Shown here one piece after another: positions 33,584 to 43,909 of a stretch of 64,000 bases of DNA. The stretch covers positions 434,001 to 498,000 of the forward strand of contig JALLLS010000013.1 in assembly GCA_025094145.1 (NCBI GenBank). The letters run 5' to 3'. The translations under genes were made by a program, and so were the position numbers. The notes beneath the pieces were generated by a model. It worked only from the letters and a program-made list of their open reading frames with translations. It had not been told where the DNA came from and did not search any database. The DNA comes from Spinellus fusiger (lineage: Eukaryota; Mucoromycota; Mucoromycetes; Mucorales; Phycomycetaceae). The stretch's first letter is position 1, and each line of letters opens with the position of its first letter.

Positions 33584-34909
33584 CTATGAGTCCTCTGTTG
33601 GCAATACTTGGAATCCTAACATATGTTCATAGTCTAGTACTCCTGTCAAGATGAGTTGGTCTTCGCAAGGGAGAGGATTCCATGTATACACTGTGCTACT
33701 CAACGAGGCATAGGTAGAAGGTTTATACCACAATGGCAGTAGAAATGTACCTATACCATAGTCCTCTTCCTCTACTTTTTTTATCCTCACCCTTAATACC
33801 ATTCTACCTTCAAAACATATCTGGGAACATTCTACTAATTGAACGTGTACTTGAGTGCTGCCATCACCTACCACAGTCCCATTAATAGAAGAAGCCCCAA
33901 GAAGAACATGAGTGCCAAAGTAAATAGTGTCTTCTCCATGGACTATTTCCCATTTAGATGTCTTTTGCTGTAATAAGGCTCTCTCTTTCTGATAAATGGA
34001 TCCAAAGTGCTGTGCAAGTGTCTCTGTTACCTTTGGTAGAAACCTCACTATACAAGATGTCTTGAGAGGCACAAGTTTGTATTGATCCCTCCATGTAGCC
34101 ATTCTGCCTTGATGTACTATAGAATACGTATCCCAAATATCCTCGTGCTCGTGGACACTTCCTTCTTCATTATAGTGCTGCACAGCCTCATTGTGAGTTG
34201 ACATGATGTTGTTGACAATGGCATGCTCCCATGTTGGATTGTATTTGGGTCGAACTGCCTTGACATGGATGATCTCTCCTTTGACCAACGTACCAAGTTG
34301 CACCAGTTGGTCTATGTAATTCTTAAACACACGCACATGAGAGAGTCTGTCATCCCACATAGTGATATGTGTTAATGAAGGCACACTAGCAAGAAGATTG
34401 ATGATAAAGGAAGACTTGAAATGTATAGTAGATTCAAACACATTGGAGATGCCATTGTACAAAAGGACATGCTCAGGAGGGGCTTGTTCAGGATCAGGAC
34501 GAAGACCAATAAGATCAAAGAATAGGCCTTTGCTCTCGAGAATAGGGTGAATAATACGGTAAAAGGGATGCAGACGTCTTCCTGTGAGCAATACTGCCAT
34601 AACATTGGGATCTTGGATAGCAATGCGTGCTTCTGCTACAATATTTTCATTCCAAAACCCTTCCCAGGCTGTCTTTTGTAGTTCAGAAAAGGGACCGAGT
34701 TCAAGACTGCGATAGTCTCTCCACCAACCAGGACCAAGGAGGTTCTCTTGTAGTATTATAGGAATGAGTGTAGGGTGCCATAGGTTTTGGCTCAAGAGAG
34801 GAGACAGAAAAAGAGTCGAGTCAAAGTCAAATATCTTGAGGGAGGTGGGCCTGGGCTTATGTCTCTTGGTGGTAAAGGGTGCTGCTTCCAACTGACGCTC
34901 CAATATTTC
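33584..34909 (-). CDS. HAD-fold 'Swiss army knife RNA repair'-like protein
   Basis: Long single exon of about 440 codons. HAD-superfamily motifs are visible: motif I IFDFDSTLF, motif II AVLLTGRR, and motif IV-like ITMWDDRLSHV with the following basic helix. This combination is that of the fungal HAD family annotated as Swiss Army Knife RNA repair-like. The rest contains no motif I recognise. The exon opens after an acceptor (TTTAG at 34914-34910) with no ATG, so a short upstream exon is needed. ATG AGT TAT at 35016 with a weak GTTACC donor is a possible source and overlaps the tRNA-like sequence there. The substrate is unknown; the RNA-repair name comes from the family annotation. Confidence 0.75.
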   Translation of the reverse strand, partial: EILERQLEAAPFTTKRHKPRPTSLKIFDFDSTLFLSPLLSQNLWHPTLIPIILQENLLGPGWWRDYRSLELGPFSELQKTAWEGFWNENIVAEARIAIQDPNVMAVLLTGRRLHPFYRIIHPILESKGLFFDLIGLRPDPEQAPPEHVLLYNGISNVFESTIHFKSSFIINLLASVPSLTHITMWDDRLSHVRVFKNYIDQLVQLGTLVKGEIIHVKAVRPKYNPTWEHAIVNNIMSTHNEAVQHYNEEGSVHEHEDIWDTYSIVHQGRMATWRDQYKLVPLKTSCIVRFLPKVTETLAQHFGSIYQKERALLQQKTSKWEIVHGEDTIYFGTHVLLGASSINGTVVGDGSTQVHVQLVECSQICFEGRMVLRVRIKKVEEEDYGIGTFLLPLWYKPSTYASLSSTVYTWNPLPCEDQLILTGVLDYEHMLGFQVLPTEDS

Positions 34910-34978
34910 CTAAACATAGGGCATCAATAAAAGAAACACTGGTAGACCTATGAGCATGCCTTTTTCAATTCACTAATG

Positions 34979-35032
34979 TCCTTGTGGTGTAGTGGTAACA
35001 TGATGTGTATAACTCATCTCGAGAAAAAAAAA
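34979..35032 (+). repeat. tRNA-like 5' half followed by an A-run
   Basis: The stretch starting TCCTTGTGGTGTAGTGGTAA looks like the acceptor strand and D-arm/A-box of a tRNA (GTGTAGTGGTAAC). It is followed by GATG...CATC, which could be an anticodon stem. It then passes into CTCGAG and a run of 10-11 A residues, with no T-arm or acceptor 3' strand. It is therefore not a functional tRNA gene. It could be a truncated tRNA copy or the tail of a SINE-like element. Confidence 0.35.
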
Positions 35033-35557
35033 AGCACAAGGTTTGTCCACTTTTATAGACAGATAAAAACAAGTGACGTTGATTCAGTCGTTCTTAAGGG
35101 CTGTTTTTAGTAGAGAAGCCAATAAATTCAATCACAATCTTCTCCTTGGGACAAGAACAAGAGTGAAAAGGCACAAGGAAAACACTGCCTTAAAGCTAAG
35201 GGGTAAAATCAGTAGTAGAACGAGACAGAAGTATTTATCAACTTCATAGTGGGTCATTAGAGTGTAAAAAGTATTATAAAAATGCTACTGTCCACACCCT
35301 TCCATCATTCTATAGTCAATTCTTCACTATAGGAAAAAGGAGAAAGAAAGAAATACAATCTGTTTTATACCATGTCCCCCTATAGATGATAGTATTCAGG
35401 CAAAGAGATTCCTCAAGTTAATTTTTATATTTATGCCTTTTGGTGAAAAATAGTCTGGAGAAGAAAACCCTTTGTATTCTTCATAAGTCTAAGGATCCAC
35501 CAGCTAAAACTATGTTTCTTATTGGAATATTGGGGATATCATAGACACTCCCAAGTA
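35033..35557. other. Intergenic, no gene seen
   Basis: AT-rich spacer between the HAD-family gene and mariner copy 2. No frames of interest were found. Confidence 0.55.
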
Positions 35558-36924
35558 AAGTGACCCAACAAATGTAATCGTTGGTTTCAAATTCAGGGCT
35601 GTTTTTATACCAAAAAAATAATAAACACTATTCTTTCTTTCTTAATGACAATTCTTTTTCTATAATGTCTGACTCATCCAACACCGTGAACATCTTCACC
35701 AAGACCCCTGAGATGTATGGGAAATAGACGAGCCTCGAGACTCGTTCAGCCCATTCTCCATGAGGTGCTGAACATGAATACCACCCAAGCCGAGACATCT
35801 CGTATGTTTAATGTTTTTTGCAACACTGTAGGAGATATTGTGAGACACTTCAAGAAGACAGGCTTGGTAGTACCTTCTCCCAAGAGTGATCGACGAAGAA
35901 AGTTGGACTACAGGGCTCTCTGATGGTTGAGAAGAACAGTAGTCAGTGATTCTCATCGTACCAAGGAAGCCATTAGGGCAAGCATGGCCACCAAGGCATC
36001 AGACAAGACTCTGAAGAGGTACCTTGATGAAATGGGGCTTTTACTCTTTCAGTCCAGTGGTGAAGCCTCTTCTCACCAAGAAACATGTGGAGGCCAGGCT
36101 CCAGTGGGCCCATGAGCACTTTGGTTGGACCCATGAGCAGTGGCAAGGGGTTGTCTGGTCCGATGAGTCCAGAGTGGAACTGATGAGCTATGACAGTGGC
36201 GCAAACGTCATCAGGGATCTTGGTACGGCCTTTGAGCCTAAGAATGTCCTGGAAATAAAGAAGTTTGGAGGTGGTGGAGTGATGGTATGGAGCTGTTTCA
36301 GTGGGGAAGGTGTTGGGAGATGGATCGTAGTAAGGGGTAGGATAAACTCCAACAAGTACATCGAGGTACTTGGAGAGGCCTACTGCCATGAACTCAAGTG
36401 TCTCTCTCCTAAACCCTGGAGTCAGTTACCGCCTACAGGAGGACAATGATAGACCCCATATGAACAAGGAAACTTGTGAATGGAAGGCAGCAAAGAGTGT
36501 GAAAACTCTTCCTTACTGGCCCTTAGAATACTGATCTCAATCCAATTGAGCATCTGTGGGCCCACCTCAAGAAGGTTATCTGGAAGTACAGGAGGGTGTA
36601 TACAACCAAACAGAAGTTGGAGGCGGCCCTGATGCTGGAATGGGGCAAAATATCGAAGGGTGACAGACACTATCATTGCCAGCATGGGGCAAAGATGCCA
36701 GGCCGTCATTGATGCCAAGGGTGGCCACAGTGGCTATTAGTTATCCTTATAATAAAACAAATTTTATTTATTTTAAACACTCTTCTATGTATCTATTGAA
36801 AGTTTTATGTCTTTAGCTAATGAATTCATGAAGTTATAACACTATTAAGATAAAGTATAAATCCAAAAAAAAAAAAAAAGGAAATATGTATATAAAATGG
36901 TCGATTACATTTGTCGGGTCACTT
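35558..36924 (+). mobile_element. Tc1/mariner element, copy 2 (1367 bp)
   Basis: Ends are AAGTGACCCAACAAATGTAA and, inverted at the right, TTACATTTGTCGGGTCACTT, both flanked by TA (35556-35557 and 36925-36926). The terminal repeats are about 22-24 bp with one or two mismatches and match those of copy 1. The internal sequence just inside the right end (GTCTTTAGCTAATGAATTCAT near 36810) also matches copy 1 near its left end (27505-27525), consistent with copy 1 being the same element in the opposite orientation. Confidence 0.92.
35667..36718 (+). pseudogene. Tc1-type DDE transposase pseudogene in copy 2
   Basis: An ATG at 35667 (MSDSSNT) meets a stop after 14 codons. The HTH frame runs 35717-35923 (AETSRMFNVFCNTVGDIVRH, then RRKLDYRAL and a TGA). 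The catalytic frame runs 36024-36449 with WSDESRV (first Asp), GGGGVMVWSCFSGEGVGRW and NSNKYIEVL. After a further frame change, 36434-36460 reads QEDNDRPH (second Asp), and about 36540 reads DLNPIEHLW (Glu). All three catalytic positions can be placed, but at least one stop and two or more frameshifts separate them, so this copy is inactive. Confidence 0.9.
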
Positions 36925-36926
36925 TA

Positions 36927-38190
36927 GAATGTTTTTTGCTAATGAAAATAGTATTTAAAAAAGAGAGAGATTATCTGTCCATTCTTTGCACACTACAATA
37001 AAGTAGATAGAGTTAGATCCCATGTGTCCAAATAACTCTTCTAAACTAAAAATATCTTTGATTCACTATTCAACTCTAAAAAGTATTTGGTTCTGTGTTT
37101 GGGTATATTAGTTTTTCCTTTATCCAACTCTGTCACTTATCAACAGAGTTAATACAACAGTAATGAAGATCAATAACCTATACTCAACAGTGAAGTTTTA
37201 TAAACTATACGATTTCCTGTATGAATTACTAATCTATAGATTGAATAGTAACTTTATTATGAAAAGAAACAATTAACAAGTTATGATACATAGATGATCA
37301 TCTTTCTATTATCTATTTATGGATACAACCACAATGTATTATATGAACTTATAAACAGTAGGTTCTTATAATACACTCTTCATCTAGTATTCTTTTTAGA
37401 ACATACAATCTAAAGTATTTTTCTAATCATTCACCCATACATAAATATTTATTTGTTACTACTAATAAAGATATCCATCTCTTTTAGTGCCAGTATATTG
37501 TCTTAGTATTAGGACACCTAAAGCATAACAGCTTATTAATGGTAGTTTGGTGGTTTTTTATCTAATATCATTCTATTTTACTAACCCACACTTGATAAGT
37601 AAACAGATAATTCAGTATTTAGTTTACATTTTCAAACAAGCCATCGTCTTGGTACTATAGCGTCTCATTTCTCCCTTTTCATTATTCAAAAAAGATTGAA
37701 CTATATTACTTTAAGGCTTTACATTTTTATTTCATTCTAGTATTCTTTCAAATAAGCAAAATATAAGACAGAACATAGTGAAGATTGTGTTTAGAGATTT
37801 AGATGTATAGACCAATGATAAAAGTGCTATGTTTCTATAGAGATAAATGAAGGATGTTGAGCTTTGGTATGTTTAAGTTTGAAGCTTCTATATCAAATTT
37901 AAAGTGTTTTATTTAATGTTGAGCATGTCCTATTTATTTTGTTCTGATATTTATTTTCAAAAGTATTAAATTCAATTGGATGTAACTGTATTCACACCTT
38001 TAACAATTATGTTAATCCTGATTATATACTCAATAACCTCTTGAATGAACTATATTCAAAATAGATATAAAATCTGTTGTGGATATGGCTATTTGCACAA
38101 AATTTATCGCAACCGTCCAAATAATTGATAGACACCAAACAGAAAGTAGAAACATTGTGATAAGAACAAGAAATGGCAGCTTAGTGTAAA
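36927..38190. other. Very AT-rich intergenic DNA
   Basis: No gene seen. A stretch near 37964-37995 (ATTAAATTCAATTGGATGTA and following) resembles 28770-28800 inside the tandem-HTH element, with the differences being transitions. It may be a decayed fragment of the same element, but the match is too short to be sure. Confidence 0.5.
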
Positions 38191-38229
38191 GAATGAGTGA
38201 GATGAATCAGTCATACAATCTTATGAGCT

Positions 38230-38480
38230 ACATACTTTCTTTTCCCTACAGGATGAAAAAAGGAAGACATCCAAGAAATAAACACTACTTGTCAATTATA
38301 ATCGCCCTGACACTATCCAAACTTCATCCATACAAGCTACACTTGAACAGCCACAAAGTGAAGAATTACAAAATGAGATACCACAAATTAAGAAACTACA
38401 GATTAAAAGGCAACAGAATGAAAAACCACAGAGTGAAAGGCCTATTCGTCGAATAACAACAAGTCATACCACAAAATAAA
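38230..38480 (+). pseudogene. Degenerate Gln/Glu-rich open frame
   Basis: After a possible acceptor (CCCTACAG at 38243-38250) the frame reads DEKRKTSKK, a stop, then RPDTIQTSSIQATLEQPQSE, continues with repeated Q-x-E residues, and ends RRITTSHTTK and a stop. The regular Gln/Glu spacing looks like former coding sequence. No family was recognised and the internal stop suggests decay. Confidence 0.25.
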
Positions 38481-38804
38481 TGATTCATGGTGCTCTTGGT
38501 CTTTAAGCACCCTCTTTTAAGAACGAAAGAAAGAGAGATCCATCACAGTTTAAAAATACATAGCACAACAATTGAACGGATTTGTATGTTTTTTGTGATT
38601 ATCAGTGGCTTCCTATACATTTACAGATAGTCCTTTTCTTTTATTCTCCGTACAGATGGAAATGTCAGTTACATAGGTATCAAGTGGACGCCTCTTGTTA
38701 TCTGAATTATAGGATAATAATAGTAGGCTGGATGTGTTTATTCATATTCTTCCTCTCTATGGTTACATTCGATCTGGATGGAGAACCTGTATAAAGTATC
38801 AGTG

Positions 38805-38805
<1 letters not shown>

Positions 38806-38847
<42 letters not shown>
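38806..38847. repeat. (TTA)n microsatellite
   Basis: About 14 TTA/ATT units in AT-rich intergenic DNA. Confidence 0.9.
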
Positions 38848-39069
38848 GGCCTTATAAGGTAGCTAAGATGTACAGTGTGTAATGAAACCTGCATTCTAAT
38901 GGAATAACAAAGGCAAATAAATATTTAAGCCTAAAAGATGGCGCTTATAAAGTATTTTCAACCCTTTATATTATTAAAAATATTTAGACTTTTAGTTTCA
39001 TGCATAGACTTTTTATCTGTTTATAAACACCGTTTCATTGGTTAGATACCAATAAGAATCTATTATCAA

Positions 39070-39410
39070 TGGCCATACAATGATAAGTCTAGGATGAAGC
39101 ATGTATGATAAGTTGTGACGTATTTGAATGCAGTGGATAGATACTTTAAAGGTAGTGTAAGAGTACAACCGCCTACATTAGAGTTTGTTCTATTTAGTAG
39201 TGATTTACGCCAAATTACTCTATCTGTAATAATCATTAGAGTAGAAGTATAAAAGAATAACATACAAGTTGAATATATTTATAAGGAACAGAGTGGATCG
39301 TACGTTAACTCAACAAAATACCTTTGGACACAAGAAGCCATTAACGACACTATCATATCACATCAATCATTGAATAGTAGCTGACACTATTCAATGGTGT
39401 TAAAGGCTAT
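39070..39410 (-). repeat. Dispersed repeat, copy B (inverted match at 15804-16130)
   Basis: Reverse-complement copy of the repeat at 15804. The first ~205 bp and the block around 39160-39121 are almost identical. The intervening ~33 bp and the distal end are diverged. The boundary at 39410 is sharp. It is non-coding. Confidence 0.85.
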
Positions 39411-42292
39411 TCATTTCCTCTGAACCAAGAAAAGGTCCAAGCCTTTTGGTTCATCCCCATCCTTCTCCTCCCTAGTCATCGCTGAAGTCTCGGCTGACTA
39501 ACTGATAAAAACCTATGATACATGTAAACTATCTAAAGATTAATGAAGTGTGTCTCAATAGATATTGTCATGCAAAAAGACATTATAATTTATAGTAGTC
39601 ACTACCTTGTTTTATACTATCAGTTACCTTGTGATATGTTTTATTCTTTCATTTTACATACTTAATGAGCTTATGCATCAGTAAGAACATGAGTTTGAAG
39701 GTCTCTACCATTAGATTATCCTACTATTTTTTGTTCTTTTTATTATCATTACATTTTTCCTTGCCTCTTTATTAGACTGAATAGTATGCATTATTATACA
39801 CTCTGCTTTTTCTAAAGTATAATTCTATAATTTACGTTTTTTGTTTATCAAAGATTGAGCTTATTTTTATAAAATTGCACTATATCTTAGTGGAAGATTA
39901 GAAGATTGAAGAAAAGGTGTTTATTTCTTATTCTTTTTTCATGTTTGGATGATCTTGCATTTTATACAAGTTCATTCCTGTATTAAAGATATCTACCAAA
40001 ATAGGTGAGATATGATACAAGAAGATATTTGTTTTATTGCTACATTCTAGATGATGTTTATAACTAAACTGTCTTTTAGAGAGAGGTACCTATAATATAA
40101 AATTAAAATTGAACTGTACAGACTTTAATTATAGGACACAACACCCCCCTATTCATTAACACTTTTAGTTGGTGAGTTCAGAGTCATGGCATACAAACAA
40201 TACATATCCATGTCCAATATTCCTTGGAATACTGTCTATGATTACAGGTAAATAGAAGCATTTTCTACTATTCAAACAATTCTCAGTTTTTGATTTATTT
40301 ATTTCTATTCTATCTATTCTTTGTTCTGAAATGCATGAGATACTCGATAACCTTTTTGTAAACACCCTAAGAAAGAGGAATAAACTTTCTTAGTATCAAA
40401 CACTTTTATCTTGAGACGAATACTCTACAGTTAATTGTTCAAATATATAAGTAGATGTATATTTATGAAATGACTCTTTTGCTTTCATGACACACTATCC
40501 CTGCTTTATGACATGTTGCATCAAAATACACACTGCTGTCTTTTTTATTTTATTTTCTATCTTTAAAGTATAGATATAAAATGAAAGAATTCCAAGGTTC
40601 TAATATAGATAGTGTAGTGTATATTTTAAAATATTTCAAAGGATTGATCTCTTCCTATTGTTACATTCCTGGTCTATTGATCAGACAGTAGGCGTCTTTG
40701 TACATGCGTCAAAGTATATTTAGAAGATACTTCATTTATTATACCTATTTTATGCTCTTCTTTTTTTATTTCTTTTTTATATTATCACTTTGGCTCGATC
40801 CATGGCCCTTCAAAGATACAGATTTGTGTGCAGCTTGCATTAAAGAACTGCACGCTTCATCACAATGGATAAGCTATTATATCACTCTGCATTTCTTTTA
40901 TCCGCACTCCTAGATGATAGTAGCAATAATGACGATATGTATTTCTTCTTGTTAGTATGCCTTGTCTCTCATGAATAACTCCATTGTATCTGTATTTATG
41001 TCTTTAGTCATCTTCATATGACTAACATAACTCGTATTAGTTTCCCAAGTTCTAAGTCTACTTTTATGATTTTAATACAGGATTGAATCAGCATGAATAG
41101 TTCTAAAAAGGACTTTTTACAATTCTCTTTAGAAGGACTTTTACTCTTCATGGAGCACAGACATTTTGTAGGCAGTTGTTTCGTAGTTGTTTTCCTACTC
41201 CTTATACTATTTACCATCAGATCTATCTTGGCGATCTTCCCTGAAATATGCCCTCCGTTGTGTTTTAAGTCTGACATCATTTAGACCAACCACAACAAAG
41301 CATGCATTTGCTTATCTTTCTGTCCAACTGTAACAAACAGTTTTTGGCAGAAGTGATTGCACCCACCCAAGCCATTTTCTTCTTTTCTTTGTGCTGTCTT
41401 TTAAAGGAAAGAGAAGGAGTGTACAAGATTGATGAGATGACACTTGTCTTTGTGAGGAGTCTTCATCTCTTATTGTTCTATTAGTCCTACTATTCCTCTG
41501 ACACAAGATAGTTTCTGAAGCATTGGTGATGGACTCCGTTTCTGTCTCCTTTTTTTTCTTTTTTCTTTCTTTCTTTTCCGTCTCCCTTTAAACTTTATTT
41601 ATTTATTTATTTCTCTCCCTTTGACAATCACCCTGTAGATCTAAAATATACATTAGTCATAATCATAGTCATTATCAAAGCAATATGGGTGGAGTCCATG
41701 ACTGGTTTCATTTTCTCCTTTTTCCTCCACCTCTCATAAGCCACATTTATGGAGTGATAGAGTGTATCAAAAAGACAATGGATAGGCAAAAGTCAAATCA
41801 ATAGACAGTCTTTCTAGGTAGACATGTACTGTGCTGTACTGTATTGTACTGTATTTTTTATATGTTATCCTTATAAGCAGGATATTGTTCTTTTCTAGAG
41901 AAGGGTATTGACTAGGATCAAAACAGTAGAGAAACCTTCCTATTATTTCCTATTATTTCCTATTGTTCTATTCTTATACCTTACCATTTATGATTTTGAT
42001 AGATTATTCTCATGGCAAGGTAGCAGAAGATCCCTTGAAGTTTATATCCCCTGAATAATAACAGCCCATCCAATGACACATGGATAGACTATTTTATCTC
42101 CAACCCACAGGAAATAGTCTATTCCAAGTAAAATGACAAAACAAAGACAAATTTATTGTGCAGAAAACAAGCATGGAAGAAAAGAAAGATAAATACAGAT
42201 AAATACACCAAGTGTAATGATAGAGATAATAGAGATAATAGAAATAATAACAATAGTAAGTAGTAATAACAATAGTAAGTAGTAGTAATAGT

Positions 42293-42327
<35 letters not shown>

Positions 42328-42448
42328 ATTGTAGTAGTAGTATTAGTAGTAATAGCAGCAGCAGCAGTAGAATGTGTATAAGTTAAAGAATAAAGTTGTG
42401 GCATGTCGAAATAAGCAGTCCATGGTAATAAAATGGCATGGTGTTCTA
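39411..42448. other. Gene-poor AT-rich region
   Basis: About 3 kb with no convincing gene. ATG-initiated frames at 41093-41284 (+), 41302-41484 (+) and 41280-41014 (-) were examined. The last might be an old transposon-protein remnant, but no family could be named. A TAG/TAA trinucleotide tract fills about 42215-42365. Confidence 0.55.
42215..42365. repeat. TAG/AAT trinucleotide-rich tract
   Basis: Runs of (TAG)n, AATAGTAAG and (CAG)n units just 3' of the DUF1752 gene. Non-coding. Confidence 0.8.
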
Positions 42449-43610
42449 TTACCAGCCTTTGAATGTATCCGAATAGAATGAATCTATTCTAGACACGTAC
42501 GCTATAGAAGGTGTCTTGTTTTGTAGGTGTTCCCAATTTACGCAGTCTCTTAAGCTGTTGGAAAGTGTGTCTACTCCAGGACCACTCACAGGAGAGATGC
42601 AATGGATTGGGTGCGTTGTAGTGCATGGGTTAGCAAAGAGACGAGACAGCAGGGATGGCTGAGTGGGCCTATCGGATTGCGGAATGATCTTACTGAATTC
42701 GCGCTGATAAGCAAATTCGTAATCTTCTACTACTGCAGTGTCCGTATGAATGTGTTGTTGTTCCTCCTGTTCCTCCTGCTGTTCTGCTTGTTGTTGTTGT
42801 TTATCTTCAGAATCTTCTTCAGAATCTTCTTCAGAGTCTTCTTCAGAGTCTTCTTCAGAGTCTTCTTCAGAGTCTTCATCGTCAGAGTCTTCATTACGAA
42901 TAAAGAACTTTCTACGGGACATGGGTCGTTTGGCAGCGGAGAATAAGTAAGAATGTGGAGTTGGTACCAAGGATGATAATGCACATTTAAAAGAGGAGGG
43001 TAAAAAATGCTGTTTTTGGGGTGTTTCTGGTCCAAGTGTTGACAGAGGGCTAATAGGGGTAGATATAAGTGGTGTGGATACCATGGAGGTGATAGGTGTA
43101 CAAGTGGCTAGGGTGGGTGGAGTGGCTAGGGTGGTTGTATGTAGAGCAGCCATAGAAGGGTGGGTATGTAGACTTGTGTCAGTACTGGTATTTGTACTGG
43201 TCGTGTTGGTATGTATGCTGGGACTATTTGCACTACTTGTACTCATACTACAGGTGGTGTTGCTGACATCCCTACTGGTGTATAGACACTCTTCCATAGG
43301 ATCCTTCATAGAAAGATAGGTGGGGCAGCCAGTGGTAGCGTGAGTATTCCTCATGTTGCTGCCACCCACAACTGTACGACTGCAGGCAATCGATTCTCTG
43401 TACCAGAGGCGCCAACTCAAGTTTTCCAGCCTTCTTCCATTTTCGAGATTCTCTTTGCATTTGGAGAAGACTAAGAAAGAGTCAATCATCATCGCTTTTT
43501 TCTTCTGTTTTACCTGTCCACATGCATGACAGGCTATCAATTGTAAGGCCTAGCTTGTGGATATTAGGAACTGCAAGTGACAGCACTGGTAATTCTAATG
43601 CTTGGACCAT
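42449..43610 (-). CDS. DUF1752 (areA-GATA-like N-terminal domain) nuclear protein
   Basis: Two exons, 43610-43514 and 43470-42449, give 372 aa. The join creates the DUF1752 domain: LPVLSLAVPNIHKLGLTIDS, SCMWTVFSKCKENLENGRRL, then ENLSWRLWYRE. This domain is shared with fungal regulators such as AreA-type nitrogen factors and PKA/TOR-linked proteins. The middle is Ser/Thr-rich. A basic patch (RPMSRRKFFIRNEDSD) leads into an acidic EDSEEDSEED repeat encoded by a 12-bp repeat (about 42809-42880) and a Gln/Glu stretch. The C-terminus is compact (LRDCVNWEHLQNKTPSI to DTFKGW) and probably conserved. No DNA-binding finger is present, so a scaffold or co-regulator role is inferred. Confidence 0.8.
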
Positions 43611-43909
43611 AGAGGAAGAAGAGATAAAGAGGAAAATGAAAACTCTCAGAATCCGAGTGATATCAGTACAATTAAAATCCCGTTCCACAATCTACCGACG
43701 ACTTCCCCTTGAATCTACAAAAATATATAAATGTATGCATGGATCTTATTCACTGTAAATATCTCATCATTCTATAGTCACATCGTATGATTCTATAGTC
43801 ATTTCCTAGTCACTGGCCATCCACATCAACAGAGAACACACCTACACCACCCTCTCAGCCACTCTAGTTACAATAGTCACCATGGTTACAATAGTCATAA
43901 TAGAATGTT

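Noticed and set aside
27925..36924. Whether either transposase could be active
   Set aside because: Copy 1 lacks most of the catalytic domain; copy 2 has stops and frameshifts between catalytic residues.
41014..41484. ATG-initiated frames on both strands (about 60-88 codons)
   Set aside because: Overlap each other, no conserved motif. The minus-strand one may be a transposon remnant, but this could not be supported.
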